Assembly (NCBI GenBank): GCA_052103955.1
Contig: JBQELO010000011.1
Location: 51,853-115,852, forward strand
Direction: 5' to 3'
Origin: Paenalcaligenes sp052103955
GTDB taxonomy: Bacteria > Pseudomonadota > Gammaproteobacteria > Burkholderiales > Burkholderiaceae_B
DNA: 64,000 nucleotides
The first letter of the stretch is position 1. Every line of letters starts with the position of its first letter. Positions 16,134 to 25,231 of the stretch are shown in pieces. The notes under the pieces are model-generated. The model saw nothing but the letters and a program-made list of their open reading frames with translations. It had not been told where the DNA came from and did no database searches. The translations under genes and the position numbers were made by a program.

Positions 16134-17519
16134 ATGGGCAGTTATGTTTTAAAACGTTGGACGCCAGAAGATGAGCAGTTCTGGAAAACCACTGGTCATC
16201 GTATTGCGCGCCGTAACTTGTGGATTTCTATTCCTGCCTTGATGTTCTCATTCAGCATTTGGATGCTGTGGAGCATTGTGGCCGTGAACCTAAACAGAGC
16301 AGGTTTTGATTTTTCTGCTAACGAGCTGTTTTGGTTGACGTCATTACCAGCATTATCTGGCGCGACCCTACGTATTTTCTATTCCTTCATGGTGCCTATT
16401 TTTGGTGGTAGACGGTGGACGGCTATTTCAACGGCACTGCTGCTGATTCCGGCACTGGGGATGGGGTTTGCCTTACAAAACCCCGATACCTCTTACAACA
16501 CCTTGATGATACTGGCGCTGCTCTGTGGTTTTGGCGGCGGCAACTTTAGCTCCAGCATGGCGAATATCAGCTTCTTCTTTCCTAAATCACATAAAGGGAT
16601 GGCGACGGGTTTAAACGCCGGTATAGGTAACTTGGGGGTGTCGTTAGCGCAATTTATCGTACCCATAGTGATTAGCGTGGGCATGTTCGGCGCGTTGGCT
16701 GGGCCACCACAAATGGTGGTGGATGCCACCGTAGCTCAGCCTGTATGGCTACAAAATGCGGGCTTTATTTGGGTGCCTTTTATTGCGCTGTCGTCACTGG
16801 CAGCCTGGTTTGGCATGAACGATATTGCCGATGCTAAGGCTTCATTTAAAGAGCAGGCGGTAGTGTTTAAGCGTAAACACAACTGGTTGATGTGTTGGTT
16901 GTATGTAGGAACCTTTGGTTCATTTATTGGATTCTCGGCAGGTTTTGCCATGCTGGCCAAACTGCTGTTCCCAGAAAATGATCCGGTGGCTTATGCCTTC
17001 CTAGGGCCACTGGTAGGGTCGCTCACACGTTCCGCCGGTGGTTGGGTTTCCGACAAAGTGGGTGGCGCTACCGTCACGTTTTATACCTTCATCTTGATGG
17101 CGCTATCTGTAGTGGCGCTGCTGTTTGTTATTCCTGCTGAAGGGCAAACCGGTAATTTCTATGTATTTCTAAGCGTGTTTATCGTGCTGTTTGCCTTATC
17201 CGGTGTAGGCAACGGTTCTACCTTTCGCATGATTCCTATCATTTTCATGACAGAGCGCTTGCGTGATGCAGAAGGTAAAGGCGAAGAGGCGCGTAGTCGT
17301 GCCCTGATTGATGCGGGTAAAGAGTCGGCTGCGGTGCTGGGTTTTACTGGTGCTATTGGGGCATACGGTGGTTTTTTCATTCCACGTAGTTTTGGTACTT
17401 CCATCAGCATGACGGGTGGGGTAAGTGCCGCTTTGTGGTGCTTTGTAGGGTTTTATTTAAGCTGTGTACTGCTGACGTGGTGGTTTTACGCCAGACGCAA
17501 TGCGCCTATGCCATGTTAG
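16134..17519 (+). CDS. narK2: Nitrate/nitrite antiporter, NarK2-type MFS protein
   Basis: A 461-residue MFS transporter with a longer N-terminus than NarK1 and the nitrate signatures Gly-Leu-Asn-Ala-Gly-Ile-Gly-Asn-Leu-Gly-Val-Ser (helix 5) and a Gly-rich helix 11 segment. NarK2-type proteins exchange nitrate for nitrite, removing the toxic product of respiration. AAGGA at 16122-16126 precedes the ATG. The NarK1-NarK2 pair ahead of narGHJI is the common arrangement in denitrifying beta- and gammaproteobacteria; assignment of the exchange mode follows that family knowledge. Confidence 0.93.
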   Translation: MGSYVLKRWTPEDEQFWKTTGHRIARRNLWISIPALMFSFSIWMLWSIVAVNLNRAGFDFSANELFWLTSLPALSGATLRIFYSFMVPIFGGRRWTAISTALLLIPALGMGFALQNPDTSYNTLMILALLCGFGGGNFSSSMANISFFFPKSHKGMATGLNAGIGNLGVSLAQFIVPIVISVGMFGALAGPPQMVVDATVAQPVWLQNAGFIWVPFIALSSLAAWFGMNDIADAKASFKEQAVVFKRKHNWLMCWLYVGTFGSFIGFSAGFAMLAKLLFPENDPVAYAFLGPLVGSLTRSAGGWVSDKVGGATVTFYTFILMALSVVALLFVIPAEGQTGNFYVFLSVFIVLFALSGVGNGSTFRMIPIIFMTERLRDAEGKGEEARSRALIDAGKESAAVLGFTGAIGAYGGFFIPRSFGTSISMTGGVSAALWCFVGFYLSCVLLTWWFYARRNAPMPC

Positions 17520-17528
17520 GTCGCTAGT

Positions 17529-17570
17529 TCAAAAGGAGTAGTTCTTTTTATCAGGGACTACGCCTTTTGA
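17529..17570 (+). terminator. Long hairpin between narK2 and narG
   Basis: Fourteen-base-pair inverted repeat (17529-17542 with 17557-17570, one mismatch) around a 14-base loop that itself contains CTTTTT. It starts 10 bases after the narK2 stop. No clean U-run follows the stem, so it could be a partial terminator, or a processing site that separates transporter from enzyme levels. About 120 bases then remain before narG. Confidence 0.5.
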
Positions 17571-17693
17571 TCATGAAAACTATACGCGTGGCGAATGGTT
17601 TGCTATGCGGAATTTTTCTACAGTAATACGTAATCACAATTCTTTTATGTCAGTCCAAAGCAGCAGGGTGGGCTGAGCAATGAGGACAACAGT

Positions 17694-20600
17694 ATGAGTC
17701 ATTTTCTCGATAGGCTGAAATTCGTTTCTCGTGTGAAGTCTACGTATGCAGATGGGCACGGCGAGGTGGTTAATGAAGACCGGCAGTGGGAAAACACGTA
17801 CCGGGCTCGTTGGCAGCATGACAAAATAGTGCGTTCCACGCACGGTGTGAACTGTACCGGTTCCTGTTCGTGGAAGGTGTATGTCAAAAATGGCCTAATC
17901 ACCTGGGAAACACAACAAACCGATTACCCACGCACGCGGGCAGATTTACCTAATCACGAACCTAGGGGTTGCCCACGTGGTGCGTCGTACAGCTGGTATG
18001 TGTACTCGGCTCAGCGGGTGAAATACCCCCTAATGCGCGGCAGCCTCATGGAAATGTGGCGCGATGCGCGCAAAACCTTAGACCCTATCGCCGCGTGGGA
18101 ATCCATTAGCCAAGACCCTGAAAAAGCACGTCGTTATAAAGCGGTGCGTGGTTTAGGTGGTTTTGTGCGTGCCGATTGGGATACCGCTACCGAAATCATT
18201 GCTGCAGCGAATGCCTACACCATTAAAAAATTTGGCCCAGACAGGCTAATTGGTTTCTCGCCTATTCCTGCGATGAGTATGGTGAGCTACGCCGCCGGTG
18301 CGCGTTACCTCAGTCTATTGGGCGGTACCTGTTTGAGCTTTTACGACTGGTACTGTGATTTGCCGCCTGCCAGTCCACAGGTGTGGGGTGAACAAACTGA
18401 CGTGGCCGAATCGGCCGACTGGTATAACGCTAACTACTTAATTGTGTGGGGCTCTAACGTTCCTCAAACCCGTACGCCTGATGCGCACTTCTACACCGAG
18501 GTTCGCTACAAAGGCACGAAAACCGTAGCAGTATCTAGCGACTACGGTGAGATGGTGAAATTTGGCGATATTTGGCTAGCACCACGACAAGGTACAGACG
18601 CTGCCTTGGCCTTAGCAATGGGCCACGTGATTTTGTCTGAATTTCACAGGCCAGATAAATCAGCGTACTTCCGCCGCTATATTCAGCAGTACACCGATAT
18701 GCCTATGTTGGTCATGTTGGAGTCGCGTGATGGCATGCTGCACCCAGGGCAATTTTTGCGTGCATCGCATTTGGATAACGCGCTAGGCCAAGAGAATAAC
18801 GCCGAGTGGAAAACCCTGTTAATAGATGAGCAAACAGGCGAGTTGGTGGTACCTAACGGCACCATAGGTTTGCGCTGGGGCGAGGGTGAACACGAAGGCG
18901 GGCATGTAGGACGCTGGAACTTGGAAATGCGCGATGCCAGTTCGGGTCGTGAAGTGGTGCCACAGCTCAGTTTGATTAACGAGCACGATGAAGCCGTAGA
19001 AGTAGCCTTCCCGTATTTTGGCGGTGAGCATGACGAGGTGTTGCAACGTCGCGTACCCGTGAAGCGCCTGATAGGTGCCGATGGCCAATACATTTTGGTG
19101 GCCACGGTTTACGACTTACAGATGGCCAACTACGGTGTAGACGGTGGGCTGGGTGGTCCTAATGTGGCCAGCAGCTTTGATGACGATGTGCCATACACCC
19201 CAGCTTGGCAAGAAAAACACACCACAGTGCCACGTCAGCAAGTCATACAAGTTGCACGTGAGTTTGCGCAGAACGCACACGATACCGAAGGGCGTTCCAT
19301 GGTGATTGTGGGGGCGGGTTTGAACCACTGGTATCACATGGATATGACCTACCGCGCCATCATTAACATGCTAGTGATGTGTGGTTGCGTGGGCCAAAGC
19401 GGTGGTGGTTGGGCGCACTATGTGGGTCAAGAAAAACTACGTCCGCAATTCGGTTGGGCACCACTAGCCTTTGGCTTGGATTGGTCGCGTCCACCACGTC
19501 AAATGAATGGTACATCCTTCTTCTACGCTCATACCGGGCAATGGCGTCATGAAAAACTGGCGGTAGATGAAGTGTTGTCGCCTACCGCACAGACCTCACG
19601 CTATTCCGGCATGAGCATGATTGATATGAATGCCAAGTCTGAGCGTATGGGTTGGTTGCCATCGGCACCACAGTTGCAAACTAACCCCCTAGAGGTAGTG
19701 GCCCAAGCGCGTGCTAAAGGGGAAGACCCCGTGGCCTATGCCGCACAAAGCCTGAAAAAAGGCACACTGCGCATGAGCTGCGAAGACCCAGACTTGCCAG
19801 AAAACTTCCCACGCAACATGTTCATTTGGCGTTCTAACTTGCTGGGTTCCAGCGGTAAAGGGCACGAATACATGCTGAAGTATTTGCTAGGTACGCAAAA
19901 TGCGGTATTTAGCGAGGAAAAAGACGGCATACGTCCGCTAGAGGTGGCGTATCGCGATGAAGAGCACGAAGGCAAACTGGACTTGTTAACTGTGCTGGAT
20001 TTCCGCATGAGCACTACCTGCTTGTACGGCGATATCGTGCTGCCTACCGCTACTTGGTACGAGAAAGACGATTTGAACACGTCTGACATGCACCCCTTTA
20101 TTCACCCACTTAGCGAAGCGGTACAACCATTATGGGAAAGTAAAACCGACTGGGAAATCTACAAACTGCTAGCGAAGCGTTTTAGTGAAATTGGTGGTGA
20201 CTATTTGGGTGAACAGGAAGACTTGGTGTTGACCCCCTTGATGCACGACACCCCCGGAGAGTTAGGCCAAGCCTTAGATCCTAAAGACTGGAAGTACGGT
20301 GAGTGTGACTTGATTCCCGGTAAAACGGCACCGTCCATGACGGTAGTGAAACGTGATTACCGCGATATTTACCGAAAATTCACTTCCATTGGGCCGCTGT
20401 TAGACAGCTTAGGTAATGGCGGTAAAGGGATTAACTGGAACACTGAGCACGAGATCTCTGAACTAGGAGCGTTGAATCAACAGGTGCAAGAGGCTGGTGT
20501 TAGCCAAGGGCGTCCTAAATTAGACACGGCTATTGATGCGGCCGAAATGGTACTGACTTTAGCGCCAGAAACTAATGGTCATGTGTCGGTAAAAGCGTGG

Positions 20601-21434
20601 GAAGCCTTAGAAAGAATTACTGGTCGTGAGCACAAGCATTTGGCCCAAGGTAGGGCTCACGAGAAGATTCGCTTCCGCGATATACAAGCGCAGCCGCGTA
20701 AGATTATTTCAGCCCCTACTTGGTCTGGTCTGGAAAGCGAAGAAGTCAGCTACAACGCTGGTTACACCAACGTGCACGAGCTTATTCCTTGGCGCACGCT
20801 AACGGGTAGACAGCAGTTATACCAAGATCACCGCTGGATGCTGGATTTTGGTGAGGGTTTCTGTGTGTACCGTCCGGCAGTCGATACCAAAACTGTGGAA
20901 CCTATGTTTAAAACCCACGGTAAAGGCAAAAACGACTTGGTATTGAACTGGGTGACGCCGCACCAGAAATGGGGGATTCACAGTACGTATTCTGACAACT
21001 TGCGCATGCTCACGCTTAGCCGTGGTGGTCCACACGTGTGGATTGCCGAAAGCGAAGCCAAACGTGCAGGCTTGGTGGATAACGACTGGGTAGAGGTCTT
21101 TAACGTGAACGGTGTGGTCACGGCGCGTTTGGTGGTCAGCCAACGTATTCCGGCTGGTGTGTGTTTCATGTATCACGCCCAAGAAAAAATCGTGAACGTA
21201 CCGGGTTCTCAACTGAGCGGGAAACGCGGTGGTATCCATAACTCGGTGACGCGTACTGTGCTGAAACCTACGCACATGATTGGTGGTTATGCCCAGCAAG
21301 CGTACGGCTTTAACTACTACGGCACAGTGGGTAGTAACCGCGATGAGTTTGTGGTGCTACGCAAGCTGGATAAAGTGGATTGGATGGAAGAGCCGCTCAG
21401 TCTGGATAGTATTCGTAAAGGAGTTCATCAATGA
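17694..21434 (+). CDS. narG: Respiratory nitrate reductase alpha subunit
   Basis: A 1246-residue molybdo-bis-MGD catalytic subunit reducing nitrate to nitrite on the cytoplasmic face. The FS0 iron-sulfur ligands His50, Cys54, Cys58 and Cys93 and the molybdenum ligand Asp222 (in Trp-Tyr-Cys-Asp-Leu-Pro) are all present, at positions essentially equal to those of E. coli NarG. There is no twin-arginine signal of the periplasmic Nap type. It overlaps narH by four bases (ATGA). No molybdenum-cofactor biosynthesis gene is in the window, so the cofactor is supplied from elsewhere. Length is normal and no lesion is visible. Confidence 0.98.
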   Translation: MSHFLDRLKFVSRVKSTYADGHGEVVNEDRQWENTYRARWQHDKIVRSTHGVNCTGSCSWKVYVKNGLITWETQQTDYPRTRADLPNHEPRGCPRGASYSWYVYSAQRVKYPLMRGSLMEMWRDARKTLDPIAAWESISQDPEKARRYKAVRGLGGFVRADWDTATEIIAAANAYTIKKFGPDRLIGFSPIPAMSMVSYAAGARYLSLLGGTCLSFYDWYCDLPPASPQVWGEQTDVAESADWYNANYLIVWGSNVPQTRTPDAHFYTEVRYKGTKTVAVSSDYGEMVKFGDIWLAPRQGTDAALALAMGHVILSEFHRPDKSAYFRRYIQQYTDMPMLVMLESRDGMLHPGQFLRASHLDNALGQENNAEWKTLLIDEQTGELVVPNGTIGLRWGEGEHEGGHVGRWNLEMRDASSGREVVPQLSLINEHDEAVEVAFPYFGGEHDEVLQRRVPVKRLIGADGQYILVATVYDLQMANYGVDGGLGGPNVASSFDDDVPYTPAWQEKHTTVPRQQVIQVAREFAQNAHDTEGRSMVIVGAGLNHWYHMDMTYRAIINMLVMCGCVGQSGGGWAHYVGQEKLRPQFGWAPLAFGLDWSRPPRQMNGTSFFYAHTGQWRHEKLAVDEVLSPTAQTSRYSGMSMIDMNAKSERMGWLPSAPQLQTNPLEVVAQARAKGEDPVAYAAQSLKKGTLRMSCEDPDLPENFPRNMFIWRSNLLGSSGKGHEYMLKYLLGTQNAVFSEEKDGIRPLEVAYRDEEHEGKLDLLTVLDFRMSTTCLYGDIVLPTATWYEKDDLNTSDMHPFIHPLSEAVQPLWESKTDWEIYKLLAKRFSEIGGDYLGEQEDLVLTPLMHDTPGELGQALDPKDWKYGECDLIPGKTAPSMTVVKRDYRDIYRKFTSIGPLLDSLGNGGKGINWNTEHEISELGALNQQVQEAGVSQGRPKLDTAIDAAEMVLTLAPETNGHVSVKAWEALERITGREHKHLAQGRAHEKIRFRDIQAQPRKIISAPTWSGLESEEVSYNAGYTNVHELIPWRTLTGRQQLYQDHRWMLDFGEGFCVYRPAVDTKTVEPMFKTHGKGKNDLVLNWVTPHQKWGIHSTYSDNLRMLTLSRGGPHVWIAESEAKRAGLVDNDWVEVFNVNGVVTARLVVSQRIPAGVCFMYHAQEKIVNVPGSQLSGKRGGIHNSVTRTVLKPTHMIGGYAQQAYGFNYYGTVGSNRDEFVVLRKLDKVDWMEEPLSLDSIRKGVHQ

Positions 21435-23062
21435 AGATTCGTGCACAGATAGGCATGGTATTGAATCTGGACAAGTGTATTGGTTGTCACACTTGCTCGG
21501 TGACCTGTAAGAATGTCTGGACCAGTAGAGACGGTGTGGAATATGCCTGGTTCAATAACGTAGAAACCAAGCCCGGCGTGGGTTACCCCAAAGAGTGGGA
21601 AAACCAGAAAAAATGGAAAGGTGGCTGGGTGCGTGATGCCAAAGGGCGTCTCAAACCCAGACAAGGTAGCAAACTGCGCATCTTGGCGAATATTTTCGCC
21701 AACCCCAACTTGCCACAAATTGATGATTATTACGAACCATTTACCTACGACTATCAGCATTTACAAAATGCGCCCTTAAGTCGTACCCCGCCTACCGCAC
21801 GACCTGTGTCGGTGTTGACGGGGAAAAAGATGGAAAAAATCACCTGGGGTCCTAACTGGGAAGATGACTTGGGCGGCGAGTTCGCTGCGCGTAGTCGCGA
21901 CCAGTTGTTCGAGAACGTGCAAAAAGATATGTATGCCACGTTCGAGAACACCTTCATGATGTATTTGCCACGGTTGTGTGAGCACTGCTTAAACCCAACC
22001 TGTGTAGCAAGCTGCCCGTCGGGTTCTATCTACAAGCGTGAAGACGACGGTATCGTACTGGTAGACCAAGACAAATGCCGTGGTTGGCGTATGTGTATCT
22101 CGGGTTGCCCGTACAAAAAAGTGTATTACAACTGGCAAAGCGGCAAAGCCGAAAAATGCACGTTTTGCTACCCACGTATCGAAGCGGGTCAGCCTACGGT
22201 ATGTTCTGAAACCTGTGTGGGGCGCATACGTTATTTGGGTGTAATGCTGTACGACGCAGATAAAATTGCCGAAGCAGCGGCTACCGCTGATGAGCAAGAC
22301 TTGTACGAATCGCAATTGGATTTGTTCTTGGACCCTAACGATCCAGAGGTGATTGCCAAGGCCCGTGAACAAGGCATTCCAGAAGGTTGGCTAGAAGCCG
22401 CCAAGCAGTCACCTGTGTACAAAATGGCGTGCGAATGGAAGGTGGCATTCCCCTTGCACCCTGAATATCGTACCTTGCCGATGGTGTGGTACATACCGCC
22501 GCTGTCACCCATACAGTCGGCTGCTGAATCTGGCCAAATGCCGCATGCCACTATTGGGGCTGCCAGCATGATCCCAGACGTAGACAGCTTGCGTATTCCA
22601 GTGCGCTATTTGGCTAACCTCTTAACAGCAGGTAAAGAAGCCCCTATCACCTTAGCGTTGAAACGCATGTTAGCCATGCGTGCTTACAAGCGATCCGAAG
22701 TGGTACACAAACAGCCCGATCACGAGGTGATTTCAGCCGTTGGGCTAGATGCCGCCACGGTAGAAGATATGTACCAGATCATGGCAATTGCCAACTATGA
22801 AGATCGCTTTGTGATTCCCTCGTCTCACAAAGAAATGGCCGAAGACAGCTTCACCGACCAAGGTAGTTGTGGTTTCACCTTTGGTAATGGCTGTAGCGGT
22901 GGGGTAACAGAGACCACCTTGTTTGGCAGACCACGTCATCGTGCGGACAAACCCAAAGGCCCTGCTACAGGTGAGCGTGCTCCTACTGTGATTGCTAGGG
23001 AAGTACGACGTACACCTGCTGCACAGAACAACGCTGGGGAGGATAAACATGCTGCTGTATAA
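21431..23062 (+). CDS. narH: Respiratory nitrate reductase beta subunit
   Basis: A 543-residue electron-transfer subunit with four cysteine groups. The first is Cys16, Cys19, Cys22 and Cys26. A later group has the Cys-Arg-Gly-Trp variation in which Trp replaces a cysteine, the mark of the [3Fe-4S] centre in NarH. It passes electrons from the NarI hemes to NarG. The C-terminal 40 residues are basic and variable. It starts inside the narG stop and its end overlaps narJ by 14 bases. Confidence 0.98.
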   Translation: MKIRAQIGMVLNLDKCIGCHTCSVTCKNVWTSRDGVEYAWFNNVETKPGVGYPKEWENQKKWKGGWVRDAKGRLKPRQGSKLRILANIFANPNLPQIDDYYEPFTYDYQHLQNAPLSRTPPTARPVSVLTGKKMEKITWGPNWEDDLGGEFAARSRDQLFENVQKDMYATFENTFMMYLPRLCEHCLNPTCVASCPSGSIYKREDDGIVLVDQDKCRGWRMCISGCPYKKVYYNWQSGKAEKCTFCYPRIEAGQPTVCSETCVGRIRYLGVMLYDADKIAEAAATADEQDLYESQLDLFLDPNDPEVIAKAREQGIPEGWLEAAKQSPVYKMACEWKVAFPLHPEYRTLPMVWYIPPLSPIQSAAESGQMPHATIGAASMIPDVDSLRIPVRYLANLLTAGKEAPITLALKRMLAMRAYKRSEVVHKQPDHEVISAVGLDAATVEDMYQIMAIANYEDRFVIPSSHKEMAEDSFTDQGSCGFTFGNGCSGGVTETTLFGRPRHRADKPKGPATGERAPTVIAREVRRTPAAQNNAGEDKHAAV

Positions 23063-23708
23063 AGTACTTTCTACCTTGCTGGACTACCCCGACCAAGAAC
23101 TGTTGGATGCGTTGCCAGAGGTGAACGAGGCGTTAATTGATTACCCCGAAGCGTTGCAGCAGTTGCGTCCCTTATTGGATTTTCTGTCTGCTAAGTCGGT
23201 GATTGCAGTGCAGGAAAACTATGTCGCCACCTTTGATCGTAATCCTGCCCATTCCTTGCATTTGTTTGAGCACGTACACGGTGAAAGCCGCGATCGTGGA
23301 CAGGCTATGGTGGATCTGCTGAACGAATATCAGCAGCATGGTTTTGACTTGGTGTCCGCCGAGTTGCCCGACTACATCCCCTTGTTTCTAGAGTTTTTAA
23401 GTTTGCAGCAACCCGAGCAATCGCAAGAGTTGTTGGATCAGGCTATTCATGTGTTAGCCGCTATAGGTAATAGATTGGCAGCGAACCAAAGCCCGTATGC
23501 CACGATTTTTGCCGTATTGCGCACACGCACTGACGTGCAGCCTGAAGAGCAAGAGTTACCACCCGTGCGAGATATGGATGAGGCATTAGAAATGTTCGGC
23601 GTAGCCAATGACGGTGCCGAGCCTTTGTTGCACGGTAACTTCGGTGGCGAACAAGTGGTGCGTTTTCACCCCAGAACGGGTCAGAGATCCACAGGAGAAT
23701 CAGCATGA
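23049..23708 (+). CDS. narJ: Nitrate reductase assembly chaperone
   Basis: 219 residues from the ATG at 23049, supported by GGGGAGG at 23036-23042; longer in-frame starts run into narH without a ribosome-binding site. All-helical TorD/NarJ-family chaperone that binds apo-NarG and oversees cofactor insertion and membrane attachment. It begins Leu-Leu-Tyr-Lys-Val-Leu-Ser and carries the conserved Leu-Asp-Tyr-Pro-Asp and His-Val-His-Gly-Glu-Ser-Arg-Asp-Arg-Gly-like segments. Overlaps narH by 14 bases and narI by four. Confidence 0.95.
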   Translation: MLLYKVLSTLLDYPDQELLDALPEVNEALIDYPEALQQLRPLLDFLSAKSVIAVQENYVATFDRNPAHSLHLFEHVHGESRDRGQAMVDLLNEYQQHGFDLVSAELPDYIPLFLEFLSLQQPEQSQELLDQAIHVLAAIGNRLAANQSPYATIFAVLRTRTDVQPEEQELPPVRDMDEALEMFGVANDGAEPLLHGNFGGEQVVRFHPRTGQRSTGESA

Positions 23709-24391
23709 ATAGCCTGAACCAGTTCTTTTTTGGCGTCTATCCTTATATAGCGTTGACCATTTTCTTTTTGGGCAGTTTGGTGCGCTTTGAGCGCGAGCAA
23801 TATACGTGGAAAAGCGATAGCTCTCAGTTGCTGTATCACGGCTCGCTACGACTAGGGAATATCCTGTTCCATATTGGGATTATTGGTTTGTTTTTTGGGC
23901 ACTTGGTGGGATTGCTGACCCCCGTCGCGGTATGGGACTTCCTGGGTATTTCGCACAGCACTAAGCAAGTGTTTGCGATGGCAGCCGGTGGGGTTATGGG
24001 GCTGATGTGTTTGGCAGGGTTGTTAATACTGCTGTACCGACGTTTAAGCAATCCACGTATTGCGGCACAAACACGGTTTGGTGACAAGCTGTTATTGGTG
24101 TGGCTGCTGGTCACGTTATTGCTGGGTTTAAGCACTATTTTTGTGTCCATGCAGCATCTGGATGGTGAAGAAATGGTGTTGTTGATGTCGTGGGCACAGC
24201 ATATCGTGACCTTTAGATCCGGTGCCGCAGCCTATATCGCTAGTGCATCGTGGGTGTTTAAAGCACACTTGTTCATGGGGATGACGCTGTTTGTAATTTT
24301 CCCCTTTACCCGTTTAGTACACGTGTGGAGCGGGTTTGCCTCGGTGTTTTATTTGGGTCGTGCGTGGCAGCTCGTACGTCCACGTCGCTAA
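23705..24391 (+). CDS. narI: Respiratory nitrate reductase gamma subunit, cytochrome b
   Basis: A 228-residue membrane anchor with five helices that oxidises quinol and holds two b hemes. Candidate heme ligands His56, His66, His188 and His206 match the E. coli pattern to within one position. It transfers electrons to NarH. The gene starts at the ATGA overlap with narJ and is followed, after 10 bases, by the isomerase gene, so the operon continues. Confidence 0.97.
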   Translation: MNSLNQFFFGVYPYIALTIFFLGSLVRFEREQYTWKSDSSQLLYHGSLRLGNILFHIGIIGLFFGHLVGLLTPVAVWDFLGISHSTKQVFAMAAGGVMGLMCLAGLLILLYRRLSNPRIAAQTRFGDKLLLVWLLVTLLLGLSTIFVSMQHLDGEEMVLLMSWAQHIVTFRSGAAAYIASASWVFKAHLFMGMTLFVIFPFTRLVHVWSGFASVFYLGRAWQLVRPRR

Positions 24392-24401
24392 GGAGACGCA
24401 C

Positions 24402-25151
24402 ATGGGAGTCAAAGTAAATGGCATTGAGCTTACCGATGCAGAGGTAGAGCAAGAGCTTAGCTACCATCAAGAGTCTGAAAACCCATTGGAAATGGCGCTA
24501 AACACGTTGGTGGTGCGGCGTTTGCTGCTAGATGAAGCCAATCGTTTAGGTGTGCAAGGCGAGACTGACGACACTGTCATCGATAACTTATTGGCAAAAG
24601 AGGTGGTCTTGCCACAGCCTGATGAAGAAACCTGTAGGCGGCACTACGAGCAGCATCCAGCGCATTTCACCGTGGGTGAGTGCTTAGAGGCCGAGCATAT
24701 TTTGTTCCAAGTAACGCCAGACGTAGACCTGCAAGCGTTACGTGAACGAGCACAAGCCGTGTTAGAACAGGTGCAACAAGCACCGGAGCAATTACCAGCC
24801 TTGGCAAAGCAGTTTTCTAATTGCGGTTCTGCGGCGGTGGGCGGCAGCCTGGGGCAATTATCACGTGGGCAAACCGTACCCGAGTTTGAACGAGTGGTGT
24901 TTGCAATACCTGAAGGGCAGGTATTACCTCGTTTGTTAGAAACGCGCCATGGCTTGCATGTGGTAAGAGTGTTACGGCGAGCAGAGGGTAAATTGTTACC
25001 TTACGAAAAAGTCAGCGACAGCATACGGGATGCCTTAAGTGCAGCTAACGAAGCCATTGCGTGGCGACAGTTTTTGCAACGCTTGGTAGGACAGGCACGC
25101 ATAGAAGGTCTGGAACACTTTACGGGTGCAGATAGTCCATTGATGCAGTAG
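24402..25151 (+). CDS. PpiC-type (parvulin) peptidyl-prolyl isomerase of the nar operon
   Basis: 249 residues from the ATG at 24402, preceded by AAGGAG at 24390-24395. An N-terminal helical segment is followed by a parvulin domain (about residues 105-210) with Glu-Ala-Glu-His-Ile-Leu-Phe, the Gly-Gly-Ser-Leu-Gly-Gln-Leu-Ser-Arg-Gly-Gln segment, Glu-Phe-Glu-Arg-Val-Val-Phe and His-Gly-Leu-His-Val-Val, all typical. There is no signal peptide, so it is cytoplasmic, resembling NifM. Such genes often follow narI in beta- and gammaproteobacteria and are thought to assist folding of the nitrate reductase; direct function is inferred from position. Confidence 0.88.
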   Translation: MGVKVNGIELTDAEVEQELSYHQESENPLEMALNTLVVRRLLLDEANRLGVQGETDDTVIDNLLAKEVVLPQPDEETCRRHYEQHPAHFTVGECLEAEHILFQVTPDVDLQALRERAQAVLEQVQQAPEQLPALAKQFSNCGSAAVGGSLGQLSRGQTVPEFERVVFAIPEGQVLPRLLETRHGLHVVRVLRRAEGKLLPYEKVSDSIRDALSAANEAIAWRQFLQRLVGQARIEGLEHFTGADSPLMQ

Positions 25152-25231
25152 GGAAATGAACGCGAAGCAAAGCGGTAGAGCAGCCATCAGTGTAAGCTAT
25201 AGATATCATCCACTTACGATGAGGTATCTCT

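Noticed and set aside
17567..17580. TTGATCATGAAAA before narG as an FNR site
   Set aside because: Only the left half matches; the right half is not ATCAA.
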